Below the pieces are notes generated by a model. It saw only the letters and a program-made list of their open reading frames with translations. It searched no databases and was not told the origin of the DNA. Shown here in pieces: positions 24,929 to 34,040 of a DNA stretch of 64,000 nucleotides. Positions within the stretch are counted from its first letter, which is position 1, and every line of letters begins with the position of its first letter. Source of the DNA: Micromonospora_G sp044901685 (lineage in GTDB: Bacteria; Actinomycetota; Actinomycetes; Mycobacteriales; Micromonosporaceae). The DNA lies in assembly GCF_044901685.1 (NCBI RefSeq), contig NZ_JBJDPS010000002.1, forward strand, positions 1,029,844 to 1,093,843. Direction: 5' to 3'. The translations under genes were made by a program, and so were the position numbers.

Positions 24929-26233
24929 GTGGCCGACGGACGCATCGACACCACCTCGACGCCGGTCGCCTCCCGCTGGGAGGTCGGCTCCAACTTCGCG
25001 CTGCACCGGACCACACCGGACCGGACCGCCGTGCCGGCACCGGCCGCGCCACCGTACGGCGAACTCTTCGGCTCGGGTCGCCAGGCGCTCCGCGCCCTGG
25101 TCGGCTTCGGCCGGCGCGAGTACGGCTGGACCGCCCTGCACCTGCCCACCTACTACTGCGACGAGGTGGTCGAGGCGGTGGCCGACGTGCTGCCGGTGCG
25201 ACGCTACCCGGCCGGGCCGACCGGTGGGGCGCCACCGGTGGCCGGACCCGGCGAGGTGGTGCTGCTGGTCTCGTACTTCGGCGAACCGCCGGTGGTGCCG
25301 GCACCGGCCGGCGCGACCCTGGTGGTCGACGCCACCCACGATCCCCGCGCGCCCTGGCTGCCCGGGTTCGGGGCGGACTACGTCTTCGCCTCGCTGCGCA
25401 AGACGATGCCACTACCGGACGGCGGCGGACTCTGGTCGCTGACCGGGAGACCACTGCCGGCGGCCGGTCCACCGAGCGCCCGGCACCTGGCCGTGGTCGA
25501 CCGGGTGCTGGCCGCGATGTCGCTCAAGGCCGCCTACCTGGCCGGCGCACCCCTGGACAAGCAGCGTTACCTGGCCCGGTACGCCGCCGCCGAGGAACTG
25601 CTGCACCGCCCGGTGAACGGCATCATCGGGATCAGCGGCATCTCGGAGTTCTCCCGGGAGACGCTGCACGCCCTGCCGGTCGACCGGCTACGCGACCGTC
25701 GGATCGAGAACGCCGCGCTGCTCGCCGCCGACCTGGCCGGCGTACCGGGGCTGAAGGTCCGGGCACACCCGCTGGGGGTGGTGCTGGAGTGCGCCTCGCC
25801 CGAGCGGCGCGAGACGTTACGGCGTGGCCTGATCGAGCGTTCCGTCTACCCGGCGGTGCTCTGGCGGCTCGCCGCCGATCCGGCCTCCGCTGCTTCCGAT
25901 CCGGCCGGCGCTGCCGCCGATTCGGCCGGCTCCGACCCGGCCGCTCCCGACGCCGTGGACGAGCACGTCGACTATTCGCGCCGGATGCTCTTCCTGCACA
26001 CCGACCACCGCTGGGGCGGGTCGGACATGGCCCGGGTCGCGGAACTGGTCCGCGCGCTGCACCCCGACCACGGGCACCCCGACCACGTGCACCCCGACGA
26101 CGACGGGCACCCAGACCACGGGCAGCCCGACGACGACGGGGAGACCGGCACGCTCCCCGGCACCGGATCGTCATCGCCCGCCACACCGCCGACCGACGGA
26201 CCGGTGTTGGTCCCGAGAGGAGAAACATGCTGA
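24929..26233 (+). CDS. DegT-like PLP-dependent protein with His/Asp-rich tail
   Basis: A 434-residue protein distantly related to sugar aminotransferases. The fold is suggested by RQALRALVGFGRREYG, ALHLPTYYCDEVVEAV, VVDATHD and the likely Schiff-base Lys in FASLRKTMPLPDGGGLW. It is diverged from the canonical enzyme upstream. After the catalytic body (to about residue 320) comes a linker of Ala, Asp, Ser and Pro, then a repeat rich in His-Pro-Asp (residues about 378-403), which could bind metal or be simple drift. The last codons overlap the next gene by seven bases. Gene order DegT, FemAB-like, DegT-like is suggestive of a shared modification. Confidence 0.75.
   Translation: MADGRIDTTSTPVASRWEVGSNFALHRTTPDRTAVPAPAAPPYGELFGSGRQALRALVGFGRREYGWTALHLPTYYCDEVVEAVADVLPVRRYPAGPTGGAPPVAGPGEVVLLVSYFGEPPVVPAPAGATLVVDATHDPRAPWLPGFGADYVFASLRKTMPLPDGGGLWSLTGRPLPAAGPPSARHLAVVDRVLAAMSLKAAYLAGAPLDKQRYLARYAAAEELLHRPVNGIIGISGISEFSRETLHALPVDRLRDRRIENAALLAADLAGVPGLKVRAHPLGVVLECASPERRETLRRGLIERSVYPAVLWRLAADPASAASDPAGAAADSAGSDPAAPDAVDEHVDYSRRMLFLHTDHRWGGSDMARVAELVRALHPDHGHPDHVHPDDDGHPDHGQPDDDGETGTLPGTGSSSPATPPTDGPVLVPRGETC
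26059..26140 (+). repeat. His-Pro-Asp coding repeat
   Basis: Imperfect tandem units of CACCCCGACCACGGG and close variants (with GACGAC in place of GACCAC) encode HPDHG, HPDHV, HPDDDG, HPDHG and QPDDDG near the C-terminus of the DegT-like protein. Unit length varies between 12 and 18 bases, so copy number may vary between strains. Confidence 0.75.
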
Positions 26234-26895
26234 CCGGCCGACTGGTCGGCCTGCGCCCGATGCAGGCCGACGACCTCGAGTTCATGGCGGACCTGGCCAA
26301 CACGCCACAGGTCCGCAGCCACGTGGTCGGCTGGGACTGGCCGGTGGCCCGGGACGGCCAGCGGGAGTGGTTCGCCGGGGCGTCCCGCGACCCGCGCAAC
26401 CGCCGGTTGACCGTGGTCGACCGGGTCACCGGCGAGCCGGTGGGCATGACCGGGCTCTGGGAGATCGACTGGCACAACCAGTCGGCCCTCACCGCGGTCA
26501 AGCTGATGCCGGGCAGTACGCCCAAGGGCGCCGGCACCGACTCGATCATGCTCACCATGGCGTGGAGCTTCTACGAGGTGGGGCTGCGCCGACTGCACAG
26601 CGGCATCCTCGACTTCAACGCGGCCAGTCTCGGCGCCTACGTACGCCGCTGTGGCTGGCAGGTGGAGGGCCGGGAGCGGGAGGCGGTCTTCCGTGGCGGC
26701 CGGTGGCACGACCTGATCCGGGTGGCGATCCTGCGACCGGAGTTCGACGCCGGCCCGGACGCCGCCGAGTACGTCGAGCGGGTCTGCGGCACCATCCCGG
26801 CACCTCCGGTCCCGCCGATCCGGGAGCACCCGGCCCGACACCTGGACCCGACCCAGGACCACCCGGCCCGACACCTGGACCCGGCCCGGGTCTGA
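26227..26895 (+). CDS. GNAT-family acetyltransferase (RimJ/RimL-like)
   Basis: A 222-residue protein with the GNAT core: LVGLRPMQADDLEFM at the N-terminus, PVGMTGLWEIDWHNQSA, and the acyl-CoA region GSTPKGAGTDSIMLTMAWSF. It resembles acetyltransferases that modify amino sugars as well as ribosomal-protein types. A GGAGAAAC site precedes the ATG, which overlaps the upstream gene by seven bases. In this locus an N-acetylation of the amino sugar made by the DegT enzyme is the likely role. The C-terminus repeats HPARHLDP twice. Confidence 0.87.
   Translation: MLTGRLVGLRPMQADDLEFMADLANTPQVRSHVVGWDWPVARDGQREWFAGASRDPRNRRLTVVDRVTGEPVGMTGLWEIDWHNQSALTAVKLMPGSTPKGAGTDSIMLTMAWSFYEVGLRRLHSGILDFNAASLGAYVRRCGWQVEGREREAVFRGGRWHDLIRVAILRPEFDAGPDAAEYVERVCGTIPAPPVPPIREHPARHLDPTQDHPARHLDPARV
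26827..26883 (+). repeat. 33-base tandem repeat at 3' end of GNAT gene
   Basis: A 24-base segment beginning CACCCGGCCCGACACC is present at 26827-26850 and again, identical, at 26860-26883, with nine bases between. It encodes the duplicated HPARHLDP and extends the protein beyond the normal acetyltransferase end. Confidence 0.85.
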
Positions 26896-26980
26896 CCGAC
26901 TTCTCGACCCGGTGCCCGAGACGCGGCGCGGACCGACCGGGTGGACGCCGCCACCCGGTCCAGCCCAGAGAGGACAGCCA

Positions 26981-28246
26981 GTGGCAGGACTGCGCATAGC
27001 CATCCTGTTCAAACACCGCCAGAGCGGCCGGTGGATGCTCCCCCAGGTGGAGGAGCTCCGCCGCCGTGGCCATTACGTGGTGGTGGTGCTCCCGCCGGGA
27101 CCGGGACCGCTTCCGACCGAACTCACCCGACGAGGTTTCGAGGTGGTCGAGTCGCCGTTCGACTTCCGGTTCCGGCCCGGTCCGGCGACCCTGCGTGACC
27201 TCTGGCGGCTGCGGCGGCTCCTGCGCGACCTGCGCCTGGACATCGTGAAGTACCACCTATACGCCCCGGCGCTCGCCGCCCGGTTCGCCTCGGTCGGGCT
27301 CCGCCTCGGCCGGGTGCACATGGTCGTCGGACCGCTGTTCCTGGAGTCCCGGGTGATCCGGACGGTCGAACGCTGGCTCTGGCGCGCGGACGACGTGATC
27401 ATCTGCGGCACCGAGTACACCTCCGGGCAGTACGCCGCGCTCGGCGTGCCGCCGTCGCGCCGGCCGGCGACCACCCCCGGCATCGACACCGCGCACTTCA
27501 GCCGGCGGCACTACGCCGCCCAGCAGCGTCAGGCGGCGCGGCAGCGCTCCGGGGTGAAGCCCGGCCACCCGGCCGAGCCCGAACCGGCGGGGCCGACCTC
27601 GGCCGAGCTGCGCGCCGCGATCCGCACCGAACTCGGGCTGGCGCAGGAGACGTTCCTCGTGGTCATGGTCGCCTACGTGTACGCGCCGAAGCGGCTGACG
27701 TACAACGGGCGGGGGATCAAGGGGCACGACGTCCTGTTGCCGGCCTGGCAGGCGTTCCAGGCCCGGCATCCCCGCGCCCACCTGCTGCTGATCGGCGCCG
27801 GGTTCTCCCCGGTCGGCGAGACGCACCGGCGCGAGCTGATCCGCCGGTTCGGGGTCGACACCGACCCGAGCGTGACCTGGCTGGAGTCGGTGACCGAGGT
27901 ACGCCCGTACTACAACGCGGCCGACCTCAGCGTCAGCCCGTCGCTGTCGGAGGGGCACGGCGCCCCGGTCGAGGCGGGCGCGATGGGACTGCCGAGCATC
28001 GTCAGCGACGCCGGTGGGCTGCCCGAGGTGGTCGACCCGGCCAGCGGTTGGGTGGTGCCGGCCGGCGAGGTGGCGCCACTGGAGGCGGCGCTGGCGGCGG
28101 CGTACCGCGAGTTCGAGGCCGGTGAGCTGGCCCGGCGGGGCGAGGCAGCCCGGGACCGCATGGTCAAGTTCTTCGACCACGGGCCGGCGGCCGAGACGAT
28201 CGCGGACATCGTGGAGCGTACGGCGGCGGGGGTGCGTACGCGATGA
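26981..28246 (+). CDS. Glycosyltransferase family 4 (1)
   Basis: A 421-residue GT-B glycosyltransferase. The N-terminal domain starts LRIAILFKHRQSGRWMLPQV; the C-terminal nucleotide-sugar domain has SPSLSEGHGAPVEAGAMGLP and VSDAGGLPEVV, the E-x7-E motif of GT4 enzymes. A non-conserved loop of about 35 residues near position 190 carries extra Gln and Arg. The GTG start follows AGAGAGGA. It transfers a sugar onto the growing lipid-linked oligosaccharide at the cytoplasmic face. Confidence 0.9.
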   Translation: MAGLRIAILFKHRQSGRWMLPQVEELRRRGHYVVVVLPPGPGPLPTELTRRGFEVVESPFDFRFRPGPATLRDLWRLRRLLRDLRLDIVKYHLYAPALAARFASVGLRLGRVHMVVGPLFLESRVIRTVERWLWRADDVIICGTEYTSGQYAALGVPPSRRPATTPGIDTAHFSRRHYAAQQRQAARQRSGVKPGHPAEPEPAGPTSAELRAAIRTELGLAQETFLVVMVAYVYAPKRLTYNGRGIKGHDVLLPAWQAFQARHPRAHLLLIGAGFSPVGETHRRELIRRFGVDTDPSVTWLESVTEVRPYYNAADLSVSPSLSEGHGAPVEAGAMGLPSIVSDAGGLPEVVDPASGWVVPAGEVAPLEAALAAAYREFEAGELARRGEAARDRMVKFFDHGPAAETIADIVERTAAGVRTR

Positions 28247-29445
28247 GAGTGGTGGTGACCACCGAGACCCGGTTCTCCCGCGCCCCCGACGGTTCGGTCT
28301 GGACCCCGGACGGTCCGGCGTACCCGTTCTTCAGCCGTTACCTGGCCGCGTTCGACACCGTACGGGTGGTGGCCCGGCTGCACCGGGTGGACCAGCCGCC
28401 GGCCGGTGCGTACCGGGTCGACGGCCCCGGGGTCGAACTCTGGCCGGTGCCGCACTACGTGGGGCCACGGCAGTACCTCGCCCGCTGGCGTTCGATCCGG
28501 CAGGCGGTACGCGCCGCCGCCCAGCCCGGTGACGCGGTCATCCTGCGGGTGCCGTCGCCCACCGGTCTGATGCTCGCCGGCTGGCGCGAGCGGCAGCGGC
28601 TGCCGTACGCGATCGAGGTGGTCGGCGACCCGTACGACGTCTTCGCCCCCGGGGTGGTGGAGCACCCGTTGCGCCCGTTCCTGCGCCACTGGGGCACCAC
28701 CCGGTTGCGCCACCTGTGCCGCTCCGCCGGCGCGGTCGCGTACGTGACCGAGCGGCACCTCCAGGCCCGTTACCCGAGCCGGCCCGGCGCGGTCAGCACC
28801 GCGTACTCCAGCGTGGACCTTCCCGAGGAGGCGTTTGTCCCCGAACCACGGTGGATCGACCAGCCGCCCCGACCCGGCACGTTGATCTCGATCGGCTCGC
28901 TGGACCAGCTCTACAAGGGCATCGACACGCTGATCGAGGCGCTGGCCCGGCTCGCCGCCGACGGCGAGGCACCTCGCCTGCTCCACGTCGGCGACGGTCG
29001 CTTCCGGCCCCGGCTGGAGCGGCTGGCGGCCGAGGCGGGGCTGGCCGACCGGGTCACCTTCACCGGCACCGTCCCCGCCGGCCCGGCCGTACGTCGACGC
29101 CTCGACGCGGCGGACCTGATGGTGGTGCCGTCGCGTACCGAAGGGCTGCCCCGGGTGCTGATCGAGGGCATGGCGCGTGGTCTGCCCGCGATCGGCACCA
29201 CCGTCGGTGGCATCCCGGAACTACTCGTGAGGGAGGACCTGGTGCCGCCGGACGACCCGTTCGCCCTGGCCGCCGCGATCCGGCGGTTCCTCGCCGACCC
29301 GGCGCGGCTGGGCGCCGCGTCCGCCCGGAACCTGGACCGGGCCCGGGACTACTCGGTCGACTCGCTGCGCCCGCGCCGGGATCGGTTCTACCGTACGGTC
29401 CGGGACACCGCCGCCCGCCGTACGCCGGTCGGAGGTCGCACGTGA
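28243..29445 (+). CDS. Glycosyltransferase family 4 (2)
   Basis: A 400-residue GT-B enzyme. Seen: the donor-site segment GTLISIGSLDQLYKGIDTLI, RLLHVGDGRFRPRLERLA, and VVPSRTEGLPRVLIEGMARG (GT4 E-x7-E). It overlaps both neighbours by four bases, so three glycosyltransferases and the polymerase form one coupled unit. Sugar specificity is not predictable. Confidence 0.92.
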   Translation: MRVVVTTETRFSRAPDGSVWTPDGPAYPFFSRYLAAFDTVRVVARLHRVDQPPAGAYRVDGPGVELWPVPHYVGPRQYLARWRSIRQAVRAAAQPGDAVILRVPSPTGLMLAGWRERQRLPYAIEVVGDPYDVFAPGVVEHPLRPFLRHWGTTRLRHLCRSAGAVAYVTERHLQARYPSRPGAVSTAYSSVDLPEEAFVPEPRWIDQPPRPGTLISIGSLDQLYKGIDTLIEALARLAADGEAPRLLHVGDGRFRPRLERLAAEAGLADRVTFTGTVPAGPAVRRRLDAADLMVVPSRTEGLPRVLIEGMARGLPAIGTTVGGIPELLVREDLVPPDDPFALAAAIRRFLADPARLGAASARNLDRARDYSVDSLRPRRDRFYRTVRDTAARRTPVGGRT

Positions 29446-30635
29446 CCAGCTCACCCACCCGACGCGACGACGCCCGTGGCGGTGCCGGCAAGCCCGTCCC
29501 CGACCAGCGCCCACAACCGACCACCGAGCACCCGGTACGGGTGGCGCACGTGATCGGCTGGCTCGACCGGGGCGGTGCGGAGACCGTCTCGCTCGACCTG
29601 TGCCGGGCGATCCCGCCGACCGAGGTGGAGCAGATCTTCATCACGCTCAACGGGCGGGAGGGGAGCCTGGCCGCCGAGTTCCGGGTCAGCGGGGCCCGGG
29701 TGGAGCAGTGCCCCGTCGCTCCGCTGCGTACGTTCGGGACCAGGCTCTGGCGTCGGCTGCGCGAGCTGCGCCCGGACGCGGTGGTCTCGCACGTCAGCCT
29801 GACCAGCGCGGTGATCCTGCTGGTGGCCAGGCTCGCCGGGGTGCCGGTGCGGATAGCCCGGATGTGGAGCGAGGGCGACGGCCGCCGGGACAGCCGGGCC
29901 CGGCGGCTGCGCCGGTCGGTGCTGCGGTGGCTGCTGCGCCGGGTCGCCACGGACGTGGTGGGCGTGACCGCCGCCGCGCTGCGGCTCGCCGGCCCGCCGT
30001 CCGGGGACGAGCGCTACCGGGTGCTCTACAACAGTGTGAACCCGAACCGGGTCGGTGGCTGGGAGCGGGCGGCGGCCAGGTCGCACTGGCAGTTGCCGAC
30101 GGACGTACCGGTGCTCGCGTACCTGGGGCGGTCGTCGCCGGAGAAGAACCGTCCCTTCCTGGTCGAGGTGCACCGCGCGGTCCGGGCCCGGTGGCCGGAC
30201 GCCCGGCTCTTCGTGGTCGGGCCGGGCGGTGCCGACGACCTGCTCGGGGCACACCCGGAGATCGTCGACGACCCACTGGTGGTGCTCGCCGGTGAGACCG
30301 ACGAGATCGCCTCGGTGCTGGCCGCGACCGACGTGCTCCTGCTGCCGTCCCGGCGCGAGGGACTGCCGGGAGTGGTGCTGGAGGCACTCGCCGCCGGGGT
30401 TCCGGTGGTCGCGACCGACCTGCCGTGCCTGCGCGAGGTCGAACCGCTCGTACGCGGGCTGGCCCTGCTGCCGCTCGCCGACGGACCGCACCGGTGGGCC
30501 GACTCGGTGGTGACCCAGATCCAACTCGGACCGGTGGCCCGCGACGAGATCCGGGCCAGCCTGCGCAACTCGCCGTTCCTGCTGGACAACGCCGTCGCGC
30601 GGTGGCGAGCGCTCTGGACGGTGGGCCGGCGATGA
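29442..30635 (+). CDS. Glycosyltransferase family 4 (3)
   Basis: A 397-residue GT-B enzyme with the acceptor-side motif VAHVIGWLDRGGAETVSLDL and the donor-side segments LAYLGRSSPEKNRPFLVEV and LLPSRREGLPGVVLEALAAG. The first 30 residues are polar and non-conserved. The GTG start overlaps the previous stop (GTGA), and the stop overlaps the polymerase ATG (ATGA). The GAET motif is typical of transferases acting on polyprenyl-linked oligosaccharides. Confidence 0.92.
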   Translation: MTSSPTRRDDARGGAGKPVPDQRPQPTTEHPVRVAHVIGWLDRGGAETVSLDLCRAIPPTEVEQIFITLNGREGSLAAEFRVSGARVEQCPVAPLRTFGTRLWRRLRELRPDAVVSHVSLTSAVILLVARLAGVPVRIARMWSEGDGRRDSRARRLRRSVLRWLLRRVATDVVGVTAAALRLAGPPSGDERYRVLYNSVNPNRVGGWERAAARSHWQLPTDVPVLAYLGRSSPEKNRPFLVEVHRAVRARWPDARLFVVGPGGADDLLGAHPEIVDDPLVVLAGETDEIASVLAATDVLLLPSRREGLPGVVLEALAAGVPVVATDLPCLREVEPLVRGLALLPLADGPHRWADSVVTQIQLGPVARDEIRASLRNSPFLLDNAVARWRALWTVGRR

Positions 30636-32272
30636 GGTTGCGACAGGCGGGAGCGGGCGGTCGGGCCAGCCCGACGGTCGACGCCGTGCGGGCGCCGGGG
30701 ACCCCCCGTCCGGCCCTGCCGGGCAGCCGGTCCGTCGCGGGCCGGCGGGGCAACCGCCGTGCGGCGGGCCGGATCGGGCCGGACACCCTCACCTGGGCCC
30801 TGGCCGGTGGCGCCGTGGCGGCGGTCAGCCTGGTGCTGGTGGTGTTCGACGCCCGGTTGCAGCACTGGTTCATGCTCCCGGTCGCCGGCTGCGGGGTGCT
30901 GATCGGGCTCGACGTGGTCGGCTGGATCCGCCGGCAGTTCGACATCTTCGACCCGCAGGCGTTGCTCGGCCTGCTCGGGCTGCACTTCTTCTACCTGGCC
31001 CCGATCCTGCACGTCACGCTGGACCACTGGGGACTCTTCGTCAGCCCGCCCGAGGAGTGGCGCGACGCGCTCGGCGTGATGGCCATCATGAACATGGTCG
31101 GGCTGCTGGTCTACCGGTGGTTGCTGTCGTTTCCCGTACGCGGGCGGCACAGCGCCTGGGGCGGGCAGCTCAACGTATCCCGGTTCTACCTGGTCGGCTC
31201 GATCGCCGTCGCGGCCGGCGTGCTGGCGTTCGGGGTGGAGATCATCATGTTCGGCGGCCTGAGCGGCTTCCTCGCGGTGATGACGCAGGACCGGGAGGCG
31301 CTCACCGGCATGGGCTGGCTGCTCATGCTCGCCGAGTCGTTCCCGTTGATCGCCTTCGCGCTGGTGCTGGTCCGGTGGCGGGAGACACTGGCCCGGCGGC
31401 GTTCCCTGGTGGTGTGGCTGCTGGTCTCCCTCGCCGTGGTCCAGTTCCTGGTCGGGGGCTTGCGCGGAAGCCGGAGCAACACCGTCTGGCCGGTCCTGCT
31501 CGCGCTGATCCTGGTCCACCTGGTTGTCTTCGCCATCTCCCGCAGGGCGCTACTGGTCTGCGGCGTGATCTTCGTGCTCTTCATGTACGTCTACGGCCTC
31601 TACAAGAGCGCCGGGGTCGAGGTCGTCGACGTCGTACGCGGTGACCGCAGCATCGAGGAGCTCTCCTCGGAGACCGGGCGGGACCTGCCGAAGGTCCTGC
31701 TCAACGACCTCGCCCGGGCGGACATGCAGGCGGTGCTGCTGGAACGCAAGCGGCACGGGGAGGGCGACCTCGGCTACGGCGTCACGTACCTCGGCGCGGT
31801 CACGCTGCTGGCACCGGGTTGGCTGCTGCCCGAGCGGCCCGACAGCAAGCTGGTGGTCGGCACCGAGGTGCTGCTCGGGCCGGGCAGTTACGACCGGGAC
31901 ACCGGCCAGTGGGCCACCCGGATCTACGGCATCGGCGGTGAGGCGATGCTGAACTTCGGGGTGCTCGGCGCGCCGCTGTCGTTCATCCCGCTCGGGCTGC
32001 TCGTACGCTGGTCCCGGCGGTTCTACCGGCGGGCCCGGGACCAACCGGACCTGGTGCCGAAGCTGCTCGCCCCGGCGCTCGGCGTGGCCACCGTACTGGT
32101 GCTCAGCAGTGACCTGGACAACATCGTGGTCTTCCTGCTCGGGCGGTTCGTGCCGCTGGCATCGGTGGTGCTGCTCGCGCTGGCGGTGAAACGGTCGGCG
32201 GCGACCGGCCCGGGTTTCCGGCGACCGGGTCGGGGTGCGCACGCGCGAACCGACCTGCGGGTGCTCCGGTAG
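30632..32272 (+). CDS. Wzy-like oligosaccharide polymerase (multi-pass membrane protein)
   Basis: A 546-residue integral membrane protein with about 12 hydrophobic helices from residue 50 onward; a basic, disordered N-terminus of 50 residues precedes them. The large soluble loop GLRGSRSNTVWPVL and the segment IYGIGGEAMLNFG match the O-antigen polymerase / repeat-unit polymerase type. It would join repeat units after flipping. The stop lies one base from the convergent histidine kinase stop, leaving no room for a terminator. No chain-length regulator gene is next to it. Confidence 0.83.
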   Translation: MRLRQAGAGGRASPTVDAVRAPGTPRPALPGSRSVAGRRGNRRAAGRIGPDTLTWALAGGAVAAVSLVLVVFDARLQHWFMLPVAGCGVLIGLDVVGWIRRQFDIFDPQALLGLLGLHFFYLAPILHVTLDHWGLFVSPPEEWRDALGVMAIMNMVGLLVYRWLLSFPVRGRHSAWGGQLNVSRFYLVGSIAVAAGVLAFGVEIIMFGGLSGFLAVMTQDREALTGMGWLLMLAESFPLIAFALVLVRWRETLARRRSLVVWLLVSLAVVQFLVGGLRGSRSNTVWPVLLALILVHLVVFAISRRALLVCGVIFVLFMYVYGLYKSAGVEVVDVVRGDRSIEELSSETGRDLPKVLLNDLARADMQAVLLERKRHGEGDLGYGVTYLGAVTLLAPGWLLPERPDSKLVVGTEVLLGPGSYDRDTGQWATRIYGIGGEAMLNFGVLGAPLSFIPLGLLVRWSRRFYRRARDQPDLVPKLLAPALGVATVLVLSSDLDNIVVFLLGRFVPLASVVLLALAVKRSAATGPGFRRPGRGAHARTDLRVLR

Positions 32273-32273
32273 G

Positions 32274-34040
32274 TCAGCGCGGGGTGCTGTCGACCGGGAT
32301 GGGCAGCACGATGGTGAACGTCGTACCGACGCCGAGTTCGCTGGCCACGCTGATCGTGCCACCGTGGTCGGTGACGATCTGCTTGGTGATGGCGAGGCCG
32401 AGCCCGCTGCCGCCGGTGCCGCGCCCCCGGGCCGAGTCCGCCCGCCAGAACCGGTCGAAGACGTGTGGCAGCGCGTCGGCGGCGATCCCCGACCCGTCGT
32501 CGGCCACCCGGACCAGCGCACCCGACGCGGAACGCGCCGCGTACAGGTTGAGGTGGCCCCCGGCGGCGGTGGCCCGCAGCGCGTTGGTGATGAGATTGCC
32601 CAGCACCTGGCGCAGGCGGTCCGGGTCGGCGTGGACCACGACCGGTTCGGCGAAGACCTGGAGGCTGATCCCGGCCGACTCGGCCAGCGCCAGGTGGGCG
32701 GTACGGCAGGTCTCCAGCAGGTCGGCGAGATCGATGTGGACCCGGTGGTACGCCAGCGTGCCGGCCTCGGCCAGGGCCAGTTCCTGCAGGTCGTCGACGA
32801 TCCGCTGTTGCAGCACCGCCTCCTCGTGCAGGGAGGCGAACAACTCCGGGTCCGGTGTGATCACCCCGTCCTTGAGCGCCTCCAGGTAACCCCGCAGGTT
32901 GGCCAGCGGGCTGCGCAGTTCGTGCGCGACGTCGGCCACCAGCCGGCGCTGACGTTCCTCACCGCGTTGCAGCGAGTCGGCCATCTGGTTGAACGAGCGC
33001 CCCAACTCGGCCAGCTCGTCCCGGCCCTCGATCGGCACCCGGCCGGAGAGGTCACCCCGGCCGAGCCGCTGGGCGGCCGAGGTGAGCCGGCCGATCGGGC
33101 GGAGCACCCGGTGGCTGAGCAGCGCGGTGCAGAGGATCGCGATCCCGGCCACCCCGGCGACCCCGGCCAGGATCGGAGCGGTGCTCACCGCCGCCGCCGG
33201 GTCGCTCTTCGCGCCGAGGTACAGCCGGACCGGCTGCGGCGCGACGTCGTTGATCTGGAGGTTGAAGACCTGGGTGAGGCAGGTGAGGGTGGTCTCCGAA
33301 ACCATGGTGGGCGCGGCCGTCCCGGAGCCGTCCCCGGTCTCCGGACCGAGCTTCTTGGGATCGATGGGAGTCGACGGACGGACGCCGTCGGGAAGGCGGG
33401 GCAGCCCCGATGCCTCCGTGGCCACGCAGCTCTCGGCCCGCCCCCGGTCGACCTCGAAGTTCCGGGTGCCCTCCTCGGCGGCGGTGTAGCAGTTCTTCAC
33501 CGTCGGCCCGCCCAGCTTCGCGGCATCCGGGGTCGCCACGAAGTTCGGCACCCCGTACGGGCCGGTGGTGCTCGCCACGCCCAGGCCGTTGCGGGTCAGG
33601 CAGGCGGCGAGCAGCACACCGGAACGGTAGGTACCGATCGCCTGCGTGGTGGCGGCGACCGGGTCGGCCACCCGACCTTCGAGGGAGAGGGTCGGCCGGG
33701 GGTTGATCACGGCGGTGAGTGGTCCCAACGGCCGGAAGGCCCGGTCGGGGTTCAGTTGGGTGTCGGTGTCCACCAGCACACCGAGGTCCGACTCCAGGTG
33801 GATCCGTTGCCCGGTGTCCCGGTGCAACCGCCCGACCAGGTCGGCCACCAACTCCCAGGTGCCCTGCTTGCTGGCGTACTCCGTGAGCGCGGAGCTGATC
33901 GTGTCGATCTGGACCTGGTCGGCGCTGGCCGAGGCGGTCACCTGTTCCCGGGCCTGGCGCAGGGTCAGCCAGGCGGTCGCGGCGGTCGCGCTCAGCGCGA
34001 CGAGCATGACCAGTCCCAGCACCCGGAACCGGAAGCTCAC
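32274..34040 (-). CDS. Sensor histidine kinase with extracytoplasmic domain
   Basis: A 588-residue protein. One membrane helix (residues 8-25), a sensor region outside the membrane (26-288), a second helix (289-309), HAMP (about 310-362), HisKA with phospho-acceptor His373 in VADVAHELRSP, and HATPase (N box NLITNALRA, G boxes DDGSGIAAD and GTGGSGLGL). The outer domain contains four cysteines (147, 184, 205 and 254) that could form two disulfides. The GTG start overlaps the response-regulator stop by four bases. The pair resembles BaeS/TcrY-like systems; the signal is unknown. Confidence 0.93.
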   Translation of the reverse strand: MSFRFRVLGLVMLVALSATAATAWLTLRQAREQVTASASADQVQIDTISSALTEYASKQGTWELVADLVGRLHRDTGQRIHLESDLGVLVDTDTQLNPDRAFRPLGPLTAVINPRPTLSLEGRVADPVAATTQAIGTYRSGVLLAACLTRNGLGVASTTGPYGVPNFVATPDAAKLGGPTVKNCYTAAEEGTRNFEVDRGRAESCVATEASGLPRLPDGVRPSTPIDPKKLGPETGDGSGTAAPTMVSETTLTCLTQVFNLQINDVAPQPVRLYLGAKSDPAAAVSTAPILAGVAGVAGIAILCTALLSHRVLRPIGRLTSAAQRLGRGDLSGRVPIEGRDELAELGRSFNQMADSLQRGEERQRRLVADVAHELRSPLANLRGYLEALKDGVITPDPELFASLHEEAVLQQRIVDDLQELALAEAGTLAYHRVHIDLADLLETCRTAHLALAESAGISLQVFAEPVVVHADPDRLRQVLGNLITNALRATAAGGHLNLYAARSASGALVRVADDGSGIAADALPHVFDRFWRADSARGRGTGGSGLGLAITKQIVTDHGGTISVASELGVGTTFTIVLPIPVDSTPR

